DNA of 43,044 nucleotides from Candidatus Dormiibacterota bacterium (GCA_027313505.1 DAHVDN010000026.1:1335-44378), one strand, 5' to 3'; shown: positions 17,131 through 25,888, counted from the stretch's first letter. Notes: generated by a model from the letters alone, not told the origin. Numbers and translations are program-made.

Positions 17131-17718
17131 TCAGCCCTCAGGAGCGACGGCCTCGCCACGGTTCCAGCATGCGAGGTCGTCGAGGGTATCGATGTCCACC
17201 GGATCGCCCACGCAGGGCACTTCCATAACCAGCTCGGGGTATTGGCGCAGGACTTCCCGGGCCCCCTTGTCGCCGGTCTCCGGGAGCATCGGCCAAACCC
17301 GGCGCGACAGGCGCACCGGGTGACCCCGTCGCCTACCGTAGGTGGCCACGGCGATGGGAGAGCGGGGGGCGGCCAGCACGGTGTGCCAGGCCGAGGCCGG
17401 GATCAGGGGCTGGTCGCCGAGGCCCACAAGAAGCTCATCGTGGCCCTGTTCTAAGCACCACCTCACCCCGACATTCAGGGATGTCGCCTGTCCATCGACC
17501 CAGCCGGGGTTGTGGAGCAGCCGAACTGAGGGTCCAACCAGGCCGGAGAGGTCGCAGGCGCCGTCCACCACCACCACCTCGTCACAGCCGGAACCACATG
17601 CGGCGAGTAGCGACCACTCGAACATCGGACGGCCGCGGAAGGGGGTCACCAACTTGGAGCGGTCACCCCGGAACCGACTGGCGCCTCCAGCTGCGAGCAG
17701 AAGCGCGGCGGAGGTCAC
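17131..17718 (-). CDS. mocA: MocA-type molybdenum cofactor cytidylyltransferase
   Basis: A 195-residue nucleotidyltransferase of the MobA-like superfamily. The N-terminal nucleotide loop is LLAAGGASRFRGDRSK (residues 6-21). The GLGDQPLIP motif is characteristic of MocA and related enzymes rather than MobA. It should convert Mo-molybdopterin plus CTP to the cytosine dinucleotide, the cofactor form in CO dehydrogenase. Its GTG start overlaps the stop of the XdhC gene by 4 bases (GTGA). Placement in the cox operon supports the assignment. A separate MobA is encoded at 36423-37073, so the genome distinguishes two dinucleotide cofactors. Confidence 0.85.
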   Translation of the reverse strand: MTSAALLLAAGGASRFRGDRSKLVTPFRGRPMFEWSLLAACGSGCDEVVVVDGACDLSGLVGPSVRLLHNPGWVDGQATSLNVGVRWCLEQGHDELLVGLGDQPLIPASAWHTVLAAPRSPIAVATYGRRRGHPVRLSRRVWPMLPETGDKGAREVLRQYPELVMEVPCVGDPVDIDTLDDLACWNRGEAVAPEG

Positions 17719-18884
17719 CGCCCTCGACCTGCCGTTTCCGCTCCAGGATGGTGAATTGCCCCTTCGCCGTCGCGTAGGCAGGGTGCCGGGCGTCCAGTCC
17801 GACAGGCGATGATCTCGGCGCAGATCGCGACCGCGGTCTCCTCCGGGGTGCGAGCCCCGATGTCGATGCCGATCGGACCCATGATCCTCTCCAGCTCCGG
17901 GGCGGAGACGCCGCTGGTCAGCAGCCCCTGGCAGCGCTCCGCGTGGGTCCGGCGAGAGCCCAGTGCCCCCAGATAACCAACCCTGGTCCGGAGCGCCGCT
18001 TGGAGCGCCGGGACGTCGAATTTTGGGTCATGGGTGAGAACGCATATGGCGTCGCGCTCCTCCAGAGGGGGGTCCACAGCTTCTAGATAGACGTGGGGCC
18101 AGGCGCTCACCACCTCGTCCGCCATTGGGAAGCGAGCCTTGGTGGCGAACGTCGACCTGGCGTCACACACGGTGACCCGGTAGCCCAGCACCTTGGCCAC
18201 CCTGGCGAGGGCGGCCGTGAAGTCGACGGCGCCGAAGATCAGCATTCGAGGCGGCGGGGCGAAAGCCTCGATGAAGATCTCGACCGCTTCCTGCTGCGCC
18301 TCGCCGCAGGCGCCGTAGTGGCGGAAGGTCGACTGACCGGCGGAGATGGCGCCGACAGCATCCCTTGAGACCACACGATCCAGGTCCGCGTTGCCCAAGG
18401 ACCCCTCTATCTTCCCGGTCAGGTTCACCAGGATCGAGTCCCCCGGAACGGGACCCTGGGAAACAGCCGTCAACGACTCGATGGCGGGGGCCTCCTCGAC
18501 CCTGATGACGGTGGCTACGGCAATTGGCCGCGCTTGGCGCAGGGCGTCTCGGAGCTCACTGTAGAAGCGTGGAAGCTTGGGGTCCACGAGGATGCGGATC
18601 GTGCCACCGCAGGTCAGCCCTACCGAGAAGGCCTGAGCGTCGGAGTAGCCGAAGGTGAGCACCTCGGCGGTTCGGTCAGCCGCCAACGCCTCCAGTGCCG
18701 CCGTCACCACGGCCCCCTCGACACAGCCTCCGGAGACCGATCCGGTCACCTCTCCAGCGTCGGAGACGGCCATGGTGGCACCAGGGTCCCTCGGCCCCGA
18801 GCCGTCCACTCCGACCACTCTCGCCAGCGCCACCCGACGACCGTCCCCGAGCCAGCGATCGAGATCGTCGAGGATCTCCCTCAC
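17715..18884 (-). CDS. coxI: XdhC/CoxI-family cofactor maturation protein
   Basis: A 389-residue XdhC/CoxI protein with both usual domains. The N-terminal domain has the conserved SGGCVEG (51-57), whose Cys is expected to bind cofactor or sulfur. The C-terminal Rossmann domain has MLIFGAVDFTAALARVA near residue 223 and the IGIDIGARTPEE segment. XdhC proteins bind molybdenum cofactor, aid its sulfuration and hand it to the target enzyme. It is the first gene of the minus-strand operon xdhC-mocA-coxG, divergent from coxM. Start: GTG 18884 with GGGGGC upstream. It is the full-length counterpart of the shorter XdhC-YHS protein at 22903. Confidence 0.88.
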   Translation of the reverse strand: MREILDDLDRWLGDGRRVALARVVGVDGSGPRDPGATMAVSDAGEVTGSVSGGCVEGAVVTAALEALAADRTAEVLTFGYSDAQAFSVGLTCGGTIRILVDPKLPRFYSELRDALRQARPIAVATVIRVEEAPAIESLTAVSQGPVPGDSILVNLTGKIEGSLGNADLDRVVSRDAVGAISAGQSTFRHYGACGEAQQEAVEIFIEAFAPPPRMLIFGAVDFTAALARVAKVLGYRVTVCDARSTFATKARFPMADEVVSAWPHVYLEAVDPPLEERDAICVLTHDPKFDVPALQAALRTRVGYLGALGSRRTHAERCQGLLTSGVSAPELERIMGPIGIDIGARTPEETAVAICAEIIACRTGRPAPCLRDGEGAIHHPGAETAGRGR

Positions 18885-19113
18885 CGGGTTGCCCCCGAGT
18901 TCGGCGCAGGGCTATCTCGCCGCGCATCGCATCTGAGGAGAGCGCCGCTTCCAAGCGGGAGGTGCCCTCCGATCGGGGCTGCCCCGAAGTCACGAAGTGG
19001 GGCGGTCACGGTGGTCCCACAAGTCGGATTCTCATCGGCCCACCCAACATCAGCGGCGGCGAGTAAACTCACCCACCATTACAGTCTAAGCGCTGACTCC
19101 GACAGGGGGTACC
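18885..19113. promoter_or_regulatory. Divergent promoter region of the two cox operons
   Basis: A 229-base non-coding space between coxI (-) and coxM (+) that must hold both promoters. A possible coxM -10 is TAAACT (about 19064-19069), inside a small GAGTaaACTC dyad, with TACAGT near 19080 as an alternative. Neither has a convincing -35. The coxM ribosome site is AGGGGGT just before the ATG. No regulator gene lies in the cox locus, so control is probably from elsewhere. Confidence 0.45.
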
Positions 19114-19989
19114 ATGCAGACACCCGCTCCATTTGAATACGATCGGGCCACCAGCATCGATCAGGCGATCGGCCTGCTGGAGCAATACGGGCCCGACACC
19201 AGGCTGGTGGCAGGTGGCCACAGCCTTCTCCCCATGATGAAATTGCGGCTGGCCCAACCGGGACGGTTGGTTGACATAAACGACCTGGATGACCTGAGCT
19301 ACATCCGACAAGAGGAAGCTCAGATCGCGATCGGCTCTCTCACCCGGCACTCGGAGCTGCTCTCGTCTCCACTTCTCGCCCAGCACTGGTCGATATTCGC
19401 CGAGGCCGAGAGAGTGATCGCCGACCCGGTGGTTCGCAATCGGGGAACCATCGGAGGATCCCTCTGCCAGGGAGACCCAGCTGAGGATCTGTCCGCTCTG
19501 GTCTGCGCGCTCCGCGCCCAGCTGGTGATCAGAAGCAGGGGGGGCTCCCGCACCGTGGAGGCGCGGGACTTCTACCTCGGCCCCTACGAGACCGTGATCG
19601 GTCCAGCGGAGATGCTGACCGAGGTGCGTATCCCGATTCATGAGGGTGCTGGCAGCGCCTACGAAAAGGTTGAGCGTCGCGCCGGGGACTGGGCGGTAGT
19701 CGCGGTTGGCTGCTTCGTCAAATTGGACGCCGACCGGGTCTTGGATGTCGGGATCGGTCTGGCGGCGGTCAACGCCAGGGGCTTCGCCGCTCCGGAGGCG
19801 GAGGACCGTCTGCGTGGGCAGCCAGCGACCGAGGAGCAGCTTGCTGCTGCTGCGAGTCTGGCGGCCCAGCACTGCCGGCCCCAGGCCGATCAGCGTGGGC
19901 CGGAGGATTACAAGCGGTATCTGGTGGGCGAGTTGACCAGGCGGGCCCTGCGGCGCGCCATCGACAGGGCCAGTAGGGGAGGAGCTTGA
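19114..19989 (+). CDS. coxM: CO dehydrogenase FAD subunit
   Basis: A 291-residue flavoprotein subunit of the aerobic (Mo-Cu) carbon monoxide dehydrogenase. The FAD-binding domain has VAGGHSLLPMMKLR at about 31-44 and NRGTIGGSLCQGDPAEDL at about 109-126; the CoxM C-terminal domain follows. It passes electrons from the small Fe-S subunit to the quinone pool. The gene order coxM-coxS-coxL is that of form I CO dehydrogenases. The TGA stop lies immediately before the coxS SD-start region. Start: ATG with AGGGGGT 4 bases upstream. Confidence 0.93.
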   Translation: MQTPAPFEYDRATSIDQAIGLLEQYGPDTRLVAGGHSLLPMMKLRLAQPGRLVDINDLDDLSYIRQEEAQIAIGSLTRHSELLSSPLLAQHWSIFAEAERVIADPVVRNRGTIGGSLCQGDPAEDLSALVCALRAQLVIRSRGGSRTVEARDFYLGPYETVIGPAEMLTEVRIPIHEGAGSAYEKVERRAGDWAVVAVGCFVKLDADRVLDVGIGLAAVNARGFAAPEAEDRLRGQPATEEQLAAAASLAAQHCRPQADQRGPEDYKRYLVGELTRRALRRAIDRASRGGA

Positions 19990-19991
19990 GC

Positions 19992-20471
19992 ATGCAGGTC
20001 ACCATGCGAGTCAATGGCGAGGAGGTCAGCCGCGACGTCGAGCCCCGGCTGCTTTTGGTTCACTTCGTGCGCGAGCGGCTGGGCCTGACGGGCACCCACT
20101 GGGGTTGCGACACCTCCAACTGTGGCACCTGTGTGCTCTGGATGGATGGGGAGCCGGTCAAGAGCTGCACTGTGCTCGCGGCAATGGCCGACGGTCGTGA
20201 CATTCGCACAGTCGAAGGGCTGGAGAAGGGGACCCAACTTGACCCGGTCCAGGAGGGCTTCATGCGTGAGCACGGGCTCCAGTGCGGCTTCTGCACTCCG
20301 GGGATGATGATGACCGCAAGGTGGTTGCTCGACCACAACCCAGATCCATCCGAACACGAGATCCGCGAGGCGATCTCCGGGCAGATCTGTCGCTGCACCG
20401 GCTACGAGAACATCGTTCGAGCCATCCGGTGGGCGGCGGAGCACCCCGCGAAAGAGGAGGTGGCGTCATGA
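19992..20471 (+). CDS. coxS: CO dehydrogenase 2x[2Fe-2S] subunit
   Basis: A 159-residue small subunit that carries electrons from the molybdenum site to FAD. The plant-type [2Fe-2S] cysteines are C39, C44, C47 and C59 (GCDTSNCGTC). The second cluster uses C98, C101, C133 and C135 (CGFCTPG and CRCTG). Both clusters are complete. I start at ATG 19992, 7 bases after GGGGAGGAG, rather than the TTG at 19986, which is too close to that site. The stop overlaps the coxL start as ATGA. Form I or II cannot be told from this subunit, but coxL settles it. Confidence 0.95.
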   Translation: MQVTMRVNGEEVSRDVEPRLLLVHFVRERLGLTGTHWGCDTSNCGTCVLWMDGEPVKSCTVLAAMADGRDIRTVEGLEKGTQLDPVQEGFMREHGLQCGFCTPGMMMTARWLLDHNPDPSEHEIREAISGQICRCTGYENIVRAIRWAAEHPAKEEVAS

Positions 20472-22906
20472 CGGTCACGGATGCTGCGCCCCTCAGCGCG
20501 GCCGGGAACCCAATTGGTTTCGGGCGCATGCTCCGAAAGGAGGACGCTCGCTTTCTGCGCGGCCAGGGAAACTATCTCGACGACATCCAGCTACCGGGAA
20601 TGCTGCACGGGGCGATCCTGCGCAGCCCCCACGCCCACGCGCGCATTATCTCGATCGACACCTCCGCTGCCGAGGCGCACCCCAAGGTCAAGGCGGTGAT
20701 CACCGGCGCGATGCTCGAAGGGCTGAAGCTCGCCTGGATGCCGACGCTCTCCCAGGACGTGCAGGCGGTTCTGGCCACTGACAAGGTGCGCTTCCACGGC
20801 CAGGAGGTCGCCTTCGTGGTGGCGGAGGACCGTTACTCGGCCCGCGATGCGCTGGAGCTCATCGTGGTGGAGTACGAGCCCCTAAGGCCGGTGGTCGATG
20901 CCAGAAGGGCGCTGGAGCCGGGAGCTCCGGTGATCCGCACAGATATCGAGGGCAAGCAGGACAACCACATCTTCGACTGGGAGGCGGGGGACCGGGAGGC
21001 GACCGATGAGGTCTTCCGGCGAGCCGAGGTGGTGGTGGCCCAGGACATGCTGTATCCCAGAGTTCATCCGGCCCCGATGGAGACCTGCGGGAGCATCGCC
21101 AGCATGGACCGGGTGACCGGGCAGTTGACCGCATGGTCGACAACCCAGGCGCCGCATGCCCACCGGACTCTCTATGCGCTGGTCGCGGGAATTCCCGAGC
21201 ACAAGGTCCGAATCATCTCCCCGGATATCGGGGGCGGCTTCGGGAACAAGGTCGGGATCTATCCGGGATACGTGCTGGCGGTGGTCGGTTCAATTGTGAC
21301 GGGGCATCCTGTGAAGTGGGTCGAGGATCGCTCCGAGAATCTCATGTCCACTTCATTCGCCCGTGACTACCACATGCATGGGGAGATCGCGGCCACCAAG
21401 TCTGGCAAGATCCTCGGGCTGCGTGTCAAGGTGCTGGCCGACCACGGGGCCTTCAACGGCACCGCCCAGCCGACTAAGTTCCCAGCTGGGTTCTTCCACA
21501 TTTTCCCGGGCAGCTATGACCTTGAGGCAGCCCACTGTGAGGTCACCGGGGTCTACACCAACAAGGCTCCCGGAGGCGTCGCCTACGCCTGCTCCTTCAG
21601 GGTCACCGAAGCGGTCTACCTGGTTGAGCGGATGGTCGAGGTCTTGGCGGACGAGCTGAAGATGGACCCCGCCGACGTCCGTCGGCAGAACCTGCTGCGG
21701 CCGGAGCAGTTCCCCTACATGAACAAGACCGGTTGGGAGTACGACTCCGGTGATTACGGGAAAACCCTCGAGGTCGCTCTGGACAAGGCTGGATATGACG
21801 ATCTGCGCCGCCGCCAGGCGGAGGGCCGTGCCCGCTGGCGCGCCGCGGGTGGAACTCCGGAGCATCCGGAGGTCGGCGGGGAGCACCTTATGGGGATCGG
21901 GATCAGCTTCTTCACCGAAGGGGTGGGGGCAGGTCCCAAGAAGCACATGGACATCCTCGGGTTGGGGATGGCGGACGGCTGCGAACTCAGAGTCCATCCC
22001 ACGGGTAAGGCGCAGCTGCGGCTGTCGGTCCAGACCCAGGGGCAGGGCCACGAGACCACCTTCGCTCAGATCGTCGCTCACGAGCTGGGAATACCCCCAG
22101 AGGACATCGAGGTGATCCACGGCGACACCGACAACACCCCCTTCGGGTTGGGCACTTACGGGTCACGTTCGACTCCTGTGTCCGGTGCCGCCGCCGCGGT
22201 GGTCTCCCGCCGGATCCGGGACAAGGCCAGGATCGTGGCGGCGGCGGCCCTGGAGTGCTCGACCGACGACCTGGAATGGGAGCTGGGGCGTTGGAAGGTC
22301 AAGGGAGACCCGGAGAAGGGCAAGACGATCCAGGAGATCGCGATGCTCGCCCACGGCACGCTGGAGTTGCCGGAGGGGGTTGAGGGACACCTCGACGCCT
22401 CTGTGGTCTACGACCCACCAAACCTCACCTACCCATACGGAGCCTACATCTGCGTGGTCGACCTGGACCCGGGGACCGGTCAGATCAAGGTGGACCGGTT
22501 CATCGCGGTCGACGACTGCGGCCCCCGGATCAACCCGATGATCGTTGAAGGGCAGGTCCACGGAGGCCTGGCCGACGGGGTGGGGATGGCGCTGATGGAG
22601 GTTATCGCCTTTGACGAGAGCGGCAATCACCTCGGCGGATCTTTCATGGACTACCTGCTGCCAACCTCTCTGGAGTGTCCTAGCTGGGAGCTGGGCGAGA
22701 CGGTGACACCATCTCCGCACCATCCGCTTGGGGTGAAGGGGGTGGGGGAGTCGGCGACGGTCGGCTCGCCGCCAGCGGTCGTGAATGCGGTCGTGGATGC
22801 CCTTGAACCCTTCGGCGTGCGGCATGCCGACATGCCGCTTACTCCAGCGCAGGTATGGTTGGCGATGCGTGGACGGCCGCTGCGAACCGACCTAGCTGTG
22901 TCGTGA
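20468..22906 (+). CDS. coxL: CO dehydrogenase large (Mo-Cu) subunit, form I
   Basis: An 812-residue catalytic subunit that oxidises CO with water to CO2, two protons and two electrons. The active-site loop reads AYACSFR at 372-378, the form I signature AYxCSFR; its Cys375 should bind the copper of the Cu-S-Mo cluster. Form II proteins have AYRGAGR and are not proven CO oxidisers. Other supports are RMLRKEDARFLRGQGNY at the N-terminus, GGGFGNKVGIYPGYV, and the C-terminal GVKGVGESATVGSPPAV that binds the molybdopterin dinucleotide. Start: ATG 20468, overlapping the coxS stop by 4 bases. The organism can probably use trace or atmospheric CO as an electron donor. Confidence 0.96.
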   Translation: MTVTDAAPLSAAGNPIGFGRMLRKEDARFLRGQGNYLDDIQLPGMLHGAILRSPHAHARIISIDTSAAEAHPKVKAVITGAMLEGLKLAWMPTLSQDVQAVLATDKVRFHGQEVAFVVAEDRYSARDALELIVVEYEPLRPVVDARRALEPGAPVIRTDIEGKQDNHIFDWEAGDREATDEVFRRAEVVVAQDMLYPRVHPAPMETCGSIASMDRVTGQLTAWSTTQAPHAHRTLYALVAGIPEHKVRIISPDIGGGFGNKVGIYPGYVLAVVGSIVTGHPVKWVEDRSENLMSTSFARDYHMHGEIAATKSGKILGLRVKVLADHGAFNGTAQPTKFPAGFFHIFPGSYDLEAAHCEVTGVYTNKAPGGVAYACSFRVTEAVYLVERMVEVLADELKMDPADVRRQNLLRPEQFPYMNKTGWEYDSGDYGKTLEVALDKAGYDDLRRRQAEGRARWRAAGGTPEHPEVGGEHLMGIGISFFTEGVGAGPKKHMDILGLGMADGCELRVHPTGKAQLRLSVQTQGQGHETTFAQIVAHELGIPPEDIEVIHGDTDNTPFGLGTYGSRSTPVSGAAAAVVSRRIRDKARIVAAAALECSTDDLEWELGRWKVKGDPEKGKTIQEIAMLAHGTLELPEGVEGHLDASVVYDPPNLTYPYGAYICVVDLDPGTGQIKVDRFIAVDDCGPRINPMIVEGQVHGGLADGVGMALMEVIAFDESGNHLGGSFMDYLLPTSLECPSWELGETVTPSPHHPLGVKGVGESATVGSPPAVVNAVVDALEPFGVRHADMPLTPAQVWLAMRGRPLRTDLAVS

Positions 22907-23787
22907 GCCTTGGGGAGATGCTGAGCCGCGCCGCCGAGTTGAGGGGCGGCCGCGTCCCCTTCGTGCACGCGCGGGTCGTCCTCGCCGAGAGTCCCACCTC
23001 GGCCAAGCCGGGGGACGAGGCGATAGTTCTGGCCGACGGCTCCATCGAGGGATTCGTGGGCGGCAGCTGCGTGGAGGCGACGTTGCGGGTCCAGAGTCTC
23101 CTTGCGCTGGAGCGCCGCACCCCGGCTCTGCTGCGTGTGAGCCCGATTGAGGAGGCTCCTCAGGAGGGCAGGGTCACTGTGGTCAATCCATGCCTTTCGG
23201 GGGGAACCTTGGAGATCTTCCTGGAGCCCGTCATTGCGACACCTCAGGTCGCGGTGCACGGCGACGGCCCGACCGCGCGGGCTCTGAAGCGGGTCGGTGA
23301 GAGCCTGGGGTACCAGATGGTGGATTGGGAGGGTCAGGGCAGCCTAGCCTCCGACGCCGTGGTCAGCGCCTCGCACGGTCGTGACGAGGAGGAGGTGCTG
23401 CAGGCAGCGCTCCTGGCCGGAGTTCCATACGTCGCCCTGGTGGCCAGCAGACGCCGCGGCCAAGCGGTGGTCGAGTCGTTGCAGCTGGAGCCTGGGCTCA
23501 AGGCACTTGTGCATACCCCAGCGGGTCTGGACCTCGGTGCTCAGGGTCCCGCCGAGGTGGCCCTTTCAATACTTGCCGAGATCATCTCCACCAGACCCAG
23601 ATCGGCGACCGAGCAGCTGTCGAAGGCACCGGCGCCGGCGCTGGCGGTGGATCCAGTCTGCGGGATGCAGGTTGCCCCGCTGGAGACTTCGCTCTATTTG
23701 GACCATGGGGGAGCCCGTCACTTCTTCTGCGGGCCGGGATGCCTTCGGGCTTTCGAGGCGAATCCCACCACCTACTCCTCGAGCTGA
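22903..23787 (+). CDS. coxF: CoxF-like XdhC-family protein fused to a YHS domain
   Basis: A 294-residue maturation protein. Residues 1-110 hold a CoxI-type domain with VGGSCVEA (Cys56). Residues of about 115-235 are a short Rossmann-like part (VAVHGDGPTARAL, then HTPAGLDLGAQGP). Residues of about 247-290 add a YHS domain: DPVCGM with Cys253, then HFFCGPGC with His273, Cys276 and Cys280. YHS domains occur in copper and heavy-metal proteins. Genetic work in Oligotropha has been read as linking CoxE/CoxF to copper insertion, so the fused domain is a plausible metal donor; that step is inference. Start: GTG 22903, overlapping the coxL stop (GTGA); the frame is open 16 codons upstream. It is followed by coxD after 1 base. 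Confidence 0.85.
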   Translation: MSLGEMLSRAAELRGGRVPFVHARVVLAESPTSAKPGDEAIVLADGSIEGFVGGSCVEATLRVQSLLALERRTPALLRVSPIEEAPQEGRVTVVNPCLSGGTLEIFLEPVIATPQVAVHGDGPTARALKRVGESLGYQMVDWEGQGSLASDAVVSASHGRDEEEVLQAALLAGVPYVALVASRRRGQAVVESLQLEPGLKALVHTPAGLDLGAQGPAEVALSILAEIISTRPRSATEQLSKAPAPALAVDPVCGMQVAPLETSLYLDHGGARHFFCGPGCLRAFEANPTTYSSS

Positions 23788-23788
23788 G

Positions 23789-24679
23789 GTGACAGCCGGT
23801 GTTGAGGAGCTGGTCTCCGACGTCGAAGCTCTGAGGCGGCATCTCGACGCTGGCGACTATTTGGCGGATGAGGGACTGGCGACCGCGATGTTCTGCGCGG
23901 TCAGGCTCCCCCAGGCGTTGCTCTTGGAGGGTGAGCCCGGAGTCGGCAAGACCGAGGCGGCGAAGGCCCTGGCCAAGGTTCTGGCCACACCGATGTTTCG
24001 CCTCCAATGCCATGAGGGCATCGATTCAGCGGCGGCACTCTACGAGTGGAACTACCCGCGACAGCTGCTGGCGATACGGGTGGCCGAGACCCAACACCGT
24101 GACCTGGTCGAGACTGACCTCTTCCAACGACAATTCCTGATCTCCCGTCCTCTTCTGCAGGCGTTGGAGCATCCGGGCCCTCGTCCCGCAGTCCTCCTGA
24201 TAGACGAGGTGGATCGCGCCGACGACGAGTTCGAGGCCTTTCTGCTGGAGCTGCTGGGCGAGGCTTCGGTCACGATTCCCGAGCTCGGTACGGTCCGCGC
24301 TCAGGTACCCCCGGTTGTGGTCCTCACGTCCAACCGGACCAGGGACCTCCACGACGCCCTCAAACGTCGCTGCCTTTACCACTGGATCGAGTACCCCGAG
24401 CTGGAGCGCACGGTCGGCATAATCCGTCGAAGGGTGCCTGCCGCCTCCGCGACCCTGGCAGCCCAGGTGGCAGCAGCTGTGGGACGGCTTCGCACCCTCA
24501 AGGTGCAGAAGCCTCCCGGGATTGCCGAGGCCATCAACTGGCTCACAGCAATCGAGCTGCTGGGACTTGACCGACTCGACCAGGGGGTTGCCGCGCGCAC
24601 CCTTGGTTCGGTCCTCAAGTACCGTGAGGACCTTGAGCTGGCCTGCGACCGAGGGTTGGCATGGGTGGCGGAAGGCTGA
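23789..24679 (+). CDS. coxD: MoxR-type AAA+ ATPase (CoxD)
   Basis: A 296-residue AAA+ ATPase of the MoxR family. Walker A is GEPGVGKTE at 48-56. Walker B is LLIDEVDRAD with Asp139-Glu140. Sensor and arginine-finger residues lie in SNRTRDLHDALKRRC. In CO dehydrogenase loci CoxD is needed to build the sulfur-bridged Mo-Cu centre, acting as a chaperone on the apo-enzyme with CoxE. I start at GTG 23789, 1 base after the previous stop; the frame is open upstream over coxF but that part is not the family. Its 3' end overlaps coxE by 19 bases. No transmembrane segment is present. Confidence 0.9.
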   Translation: MTAGVEELVSDVEALRRHLDAGDYLADEGLATAMFCAVRLPQALLLEGEPGVGKTEAAKALAKVLATPMFRLQCHEGIDSAAALYEWNYPRQLLAIRVAETQHRDLVETDLFQRQFLISRPLLQALEHPGPRPAVLLIDEVDRADDEFEAFLLELLGEASVTIPELGTVRAQVPPVVVLTSNRTRDLHDALKRRCLYHWIEYPELERTVGIIRRRVPAASATLAAQVAAAVGRLRTLKVQKPPGIAEAINWLTAIELLGLDRLDQGVAARTLGSVLKYREDLELACDRGLAWVAEG

Positions 24680-25869
24680 CACCCACCTCTGCCTCCGGCG
24701 TCTCCAGCCTCCTGGCGAAGGTGACGCTGGCGGACGTCGCCGTGGGCTTTGGAGCGCGACTGAGACAAGCCGGGGTTCCGGTGACACCGGAGCAGGAAGG
24801 GCGGTTCACCAGAGCTGTTCTGCTGGCTCGACCACTCAGGCTGTCCGAACTGGCTCAGCTGGGGAGGGTGACGCTGGTTTCGGAGCGGCGCCAGCTCCAG
24901 CTGTTCGACCAGACCTTCGCGGAGGTGTTTCGGGGGCTGGTCGACCCGGCAGAGGGCCGTGGTGACACCGCCGCGGCCCTCGAGCACTCGTTGTCTAGAC
25001 GGAGTTTGGGTTCCGGCACGGCACCGCCAGGGCTGGAGCGTCCGCCGTCTGGTCTCGGTACGGTCGAGGCGCCCGACGATGGCCAGGAGATGCCGATTGG
25101 GTTGCTGGGGGCCGGAGAGCGGCTCGCGCACAAGGATTTCTCCAATTGCACGGAGGCCGAGCTGGCGCAATTGACCACCTTGATCGCGGCGCTACCCCTG
25201 ATCCTCCCGCTGCGTCGCAGCAGACGCCTTCGTCGTCGGCGCCACGGCTCCGACCCCGACCTGCGGGCCACCCTTCGCAGGGCGCATCGGACGGGCGGCG
25301 ATCCGCTGGAGCTGGTGCGCCGCAGCAATCGCCGGCGTGCCCGCAGGCTGGTGATGCTGGCCGACGTGTCGGGGTCCATGGAGCCGTACACCAGGGTCTA
25401 CCTGCACCTCTTCCACGGGGCCGTAAGGGTCGCCGGCGCGGAGACCTTCGTCTTCGCCACCAGGCTCACGAGGTTGACGGGCGCCCTGGCTTCGACCGAC
25501 CCCGAGCAGGCGCTGCGACGGGCCGGGGTCGCCGCTGAGGACTGGGCCGGCGGAACCAAGATCGGGAAGTCGCTGGAGGAGTTCAACGAGCGGTACGGCC
25601 GGCGAGGAATGGCCCGAGGCGCCATCCTGGTGATCGTGTCGGATGGCTGGGAGGGTGGAGATCCACAGCTGCTGGGACAGGAGATGGCGCGCCTATCGCG
25701 CCTTGCGCATCGGGTCGTGTGGGTAAACCCGAGAAGTGCTCGGTCCGGATTTATGCCATCGACCGCGGGAATGGCAGCGGCATTGCCTCATGTGGACAAG
25801 ATGGTCAGCGGCCATTCCCTGGATGCGGTGAGCACCCTGCTGGAGGCGATTCGGGCTGACTCCATCTAA
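24661..25869 (+). CDS. coxE: VWA-domain protein (CoxE)
   Basis: A 402-residue von Willebrand factor A protein of the CoxE type. An N-terminal helical region (1-110) is followed by a basic, Arg-rich linker (about 185-230). The VWA domain starts at about 229 with the metal-adhesion motif DVSGS (235-239). Proteins of this kind work with MoxR ATPases, the CoxD-CoxE pair being needed to mature CO dehydrogenase. The ATG lies inside the end of coxD (19-base overlap) with GAGGG upstream, so the two are tightly coupled. It is the last gene of the plus-strand cox operon; a hairpin without a U-run follows 20 bases after the stop. Confidence 0.9.
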   Translation: MGGGRLTPTSASGVSSLLAKVTLADVAVGFGARLRQAGVPVTPEQEGRFTRAVLLARPLRLSELAQLGRVTLVSERRQLQLFDQTFAEVFRGLVDPAEGRGDTAAALEHSLSRRSLGSGTAPPGLERPPSGLGTVEAPDDGQEMPIGLLGAGERLAHKDFSNCTEAELAQLTTLIAALPLILPLRRSRRLRRRRHGSDPDLRATLRRAHRTGGDPLELVRRSNRRRARRLVMLADVSGSMEPYTRVYLHLFHGAVRVAGAETFVFATRLTRLTGALASTDPEQALRRAGVAAEDWAGGTKIGKSLEEFNERYGRRGMARGAILVIVSDGWEGGDPQLLGQEMARLSRLAHRVVWVNPRSARSGFMPSTAGMAAALPHVDKMVSGHSLDAVSTLLEAIRADSI

Positions 25870-25888
25870 CCCCTCCTCCAATGAAGCT

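Noticed and set aside
18534..19136. 200-codon plus-strand frame opposite coxI
   Set aside because: Antisense to a firm XdhC gene and runs across the divergent promoter region into coxM.
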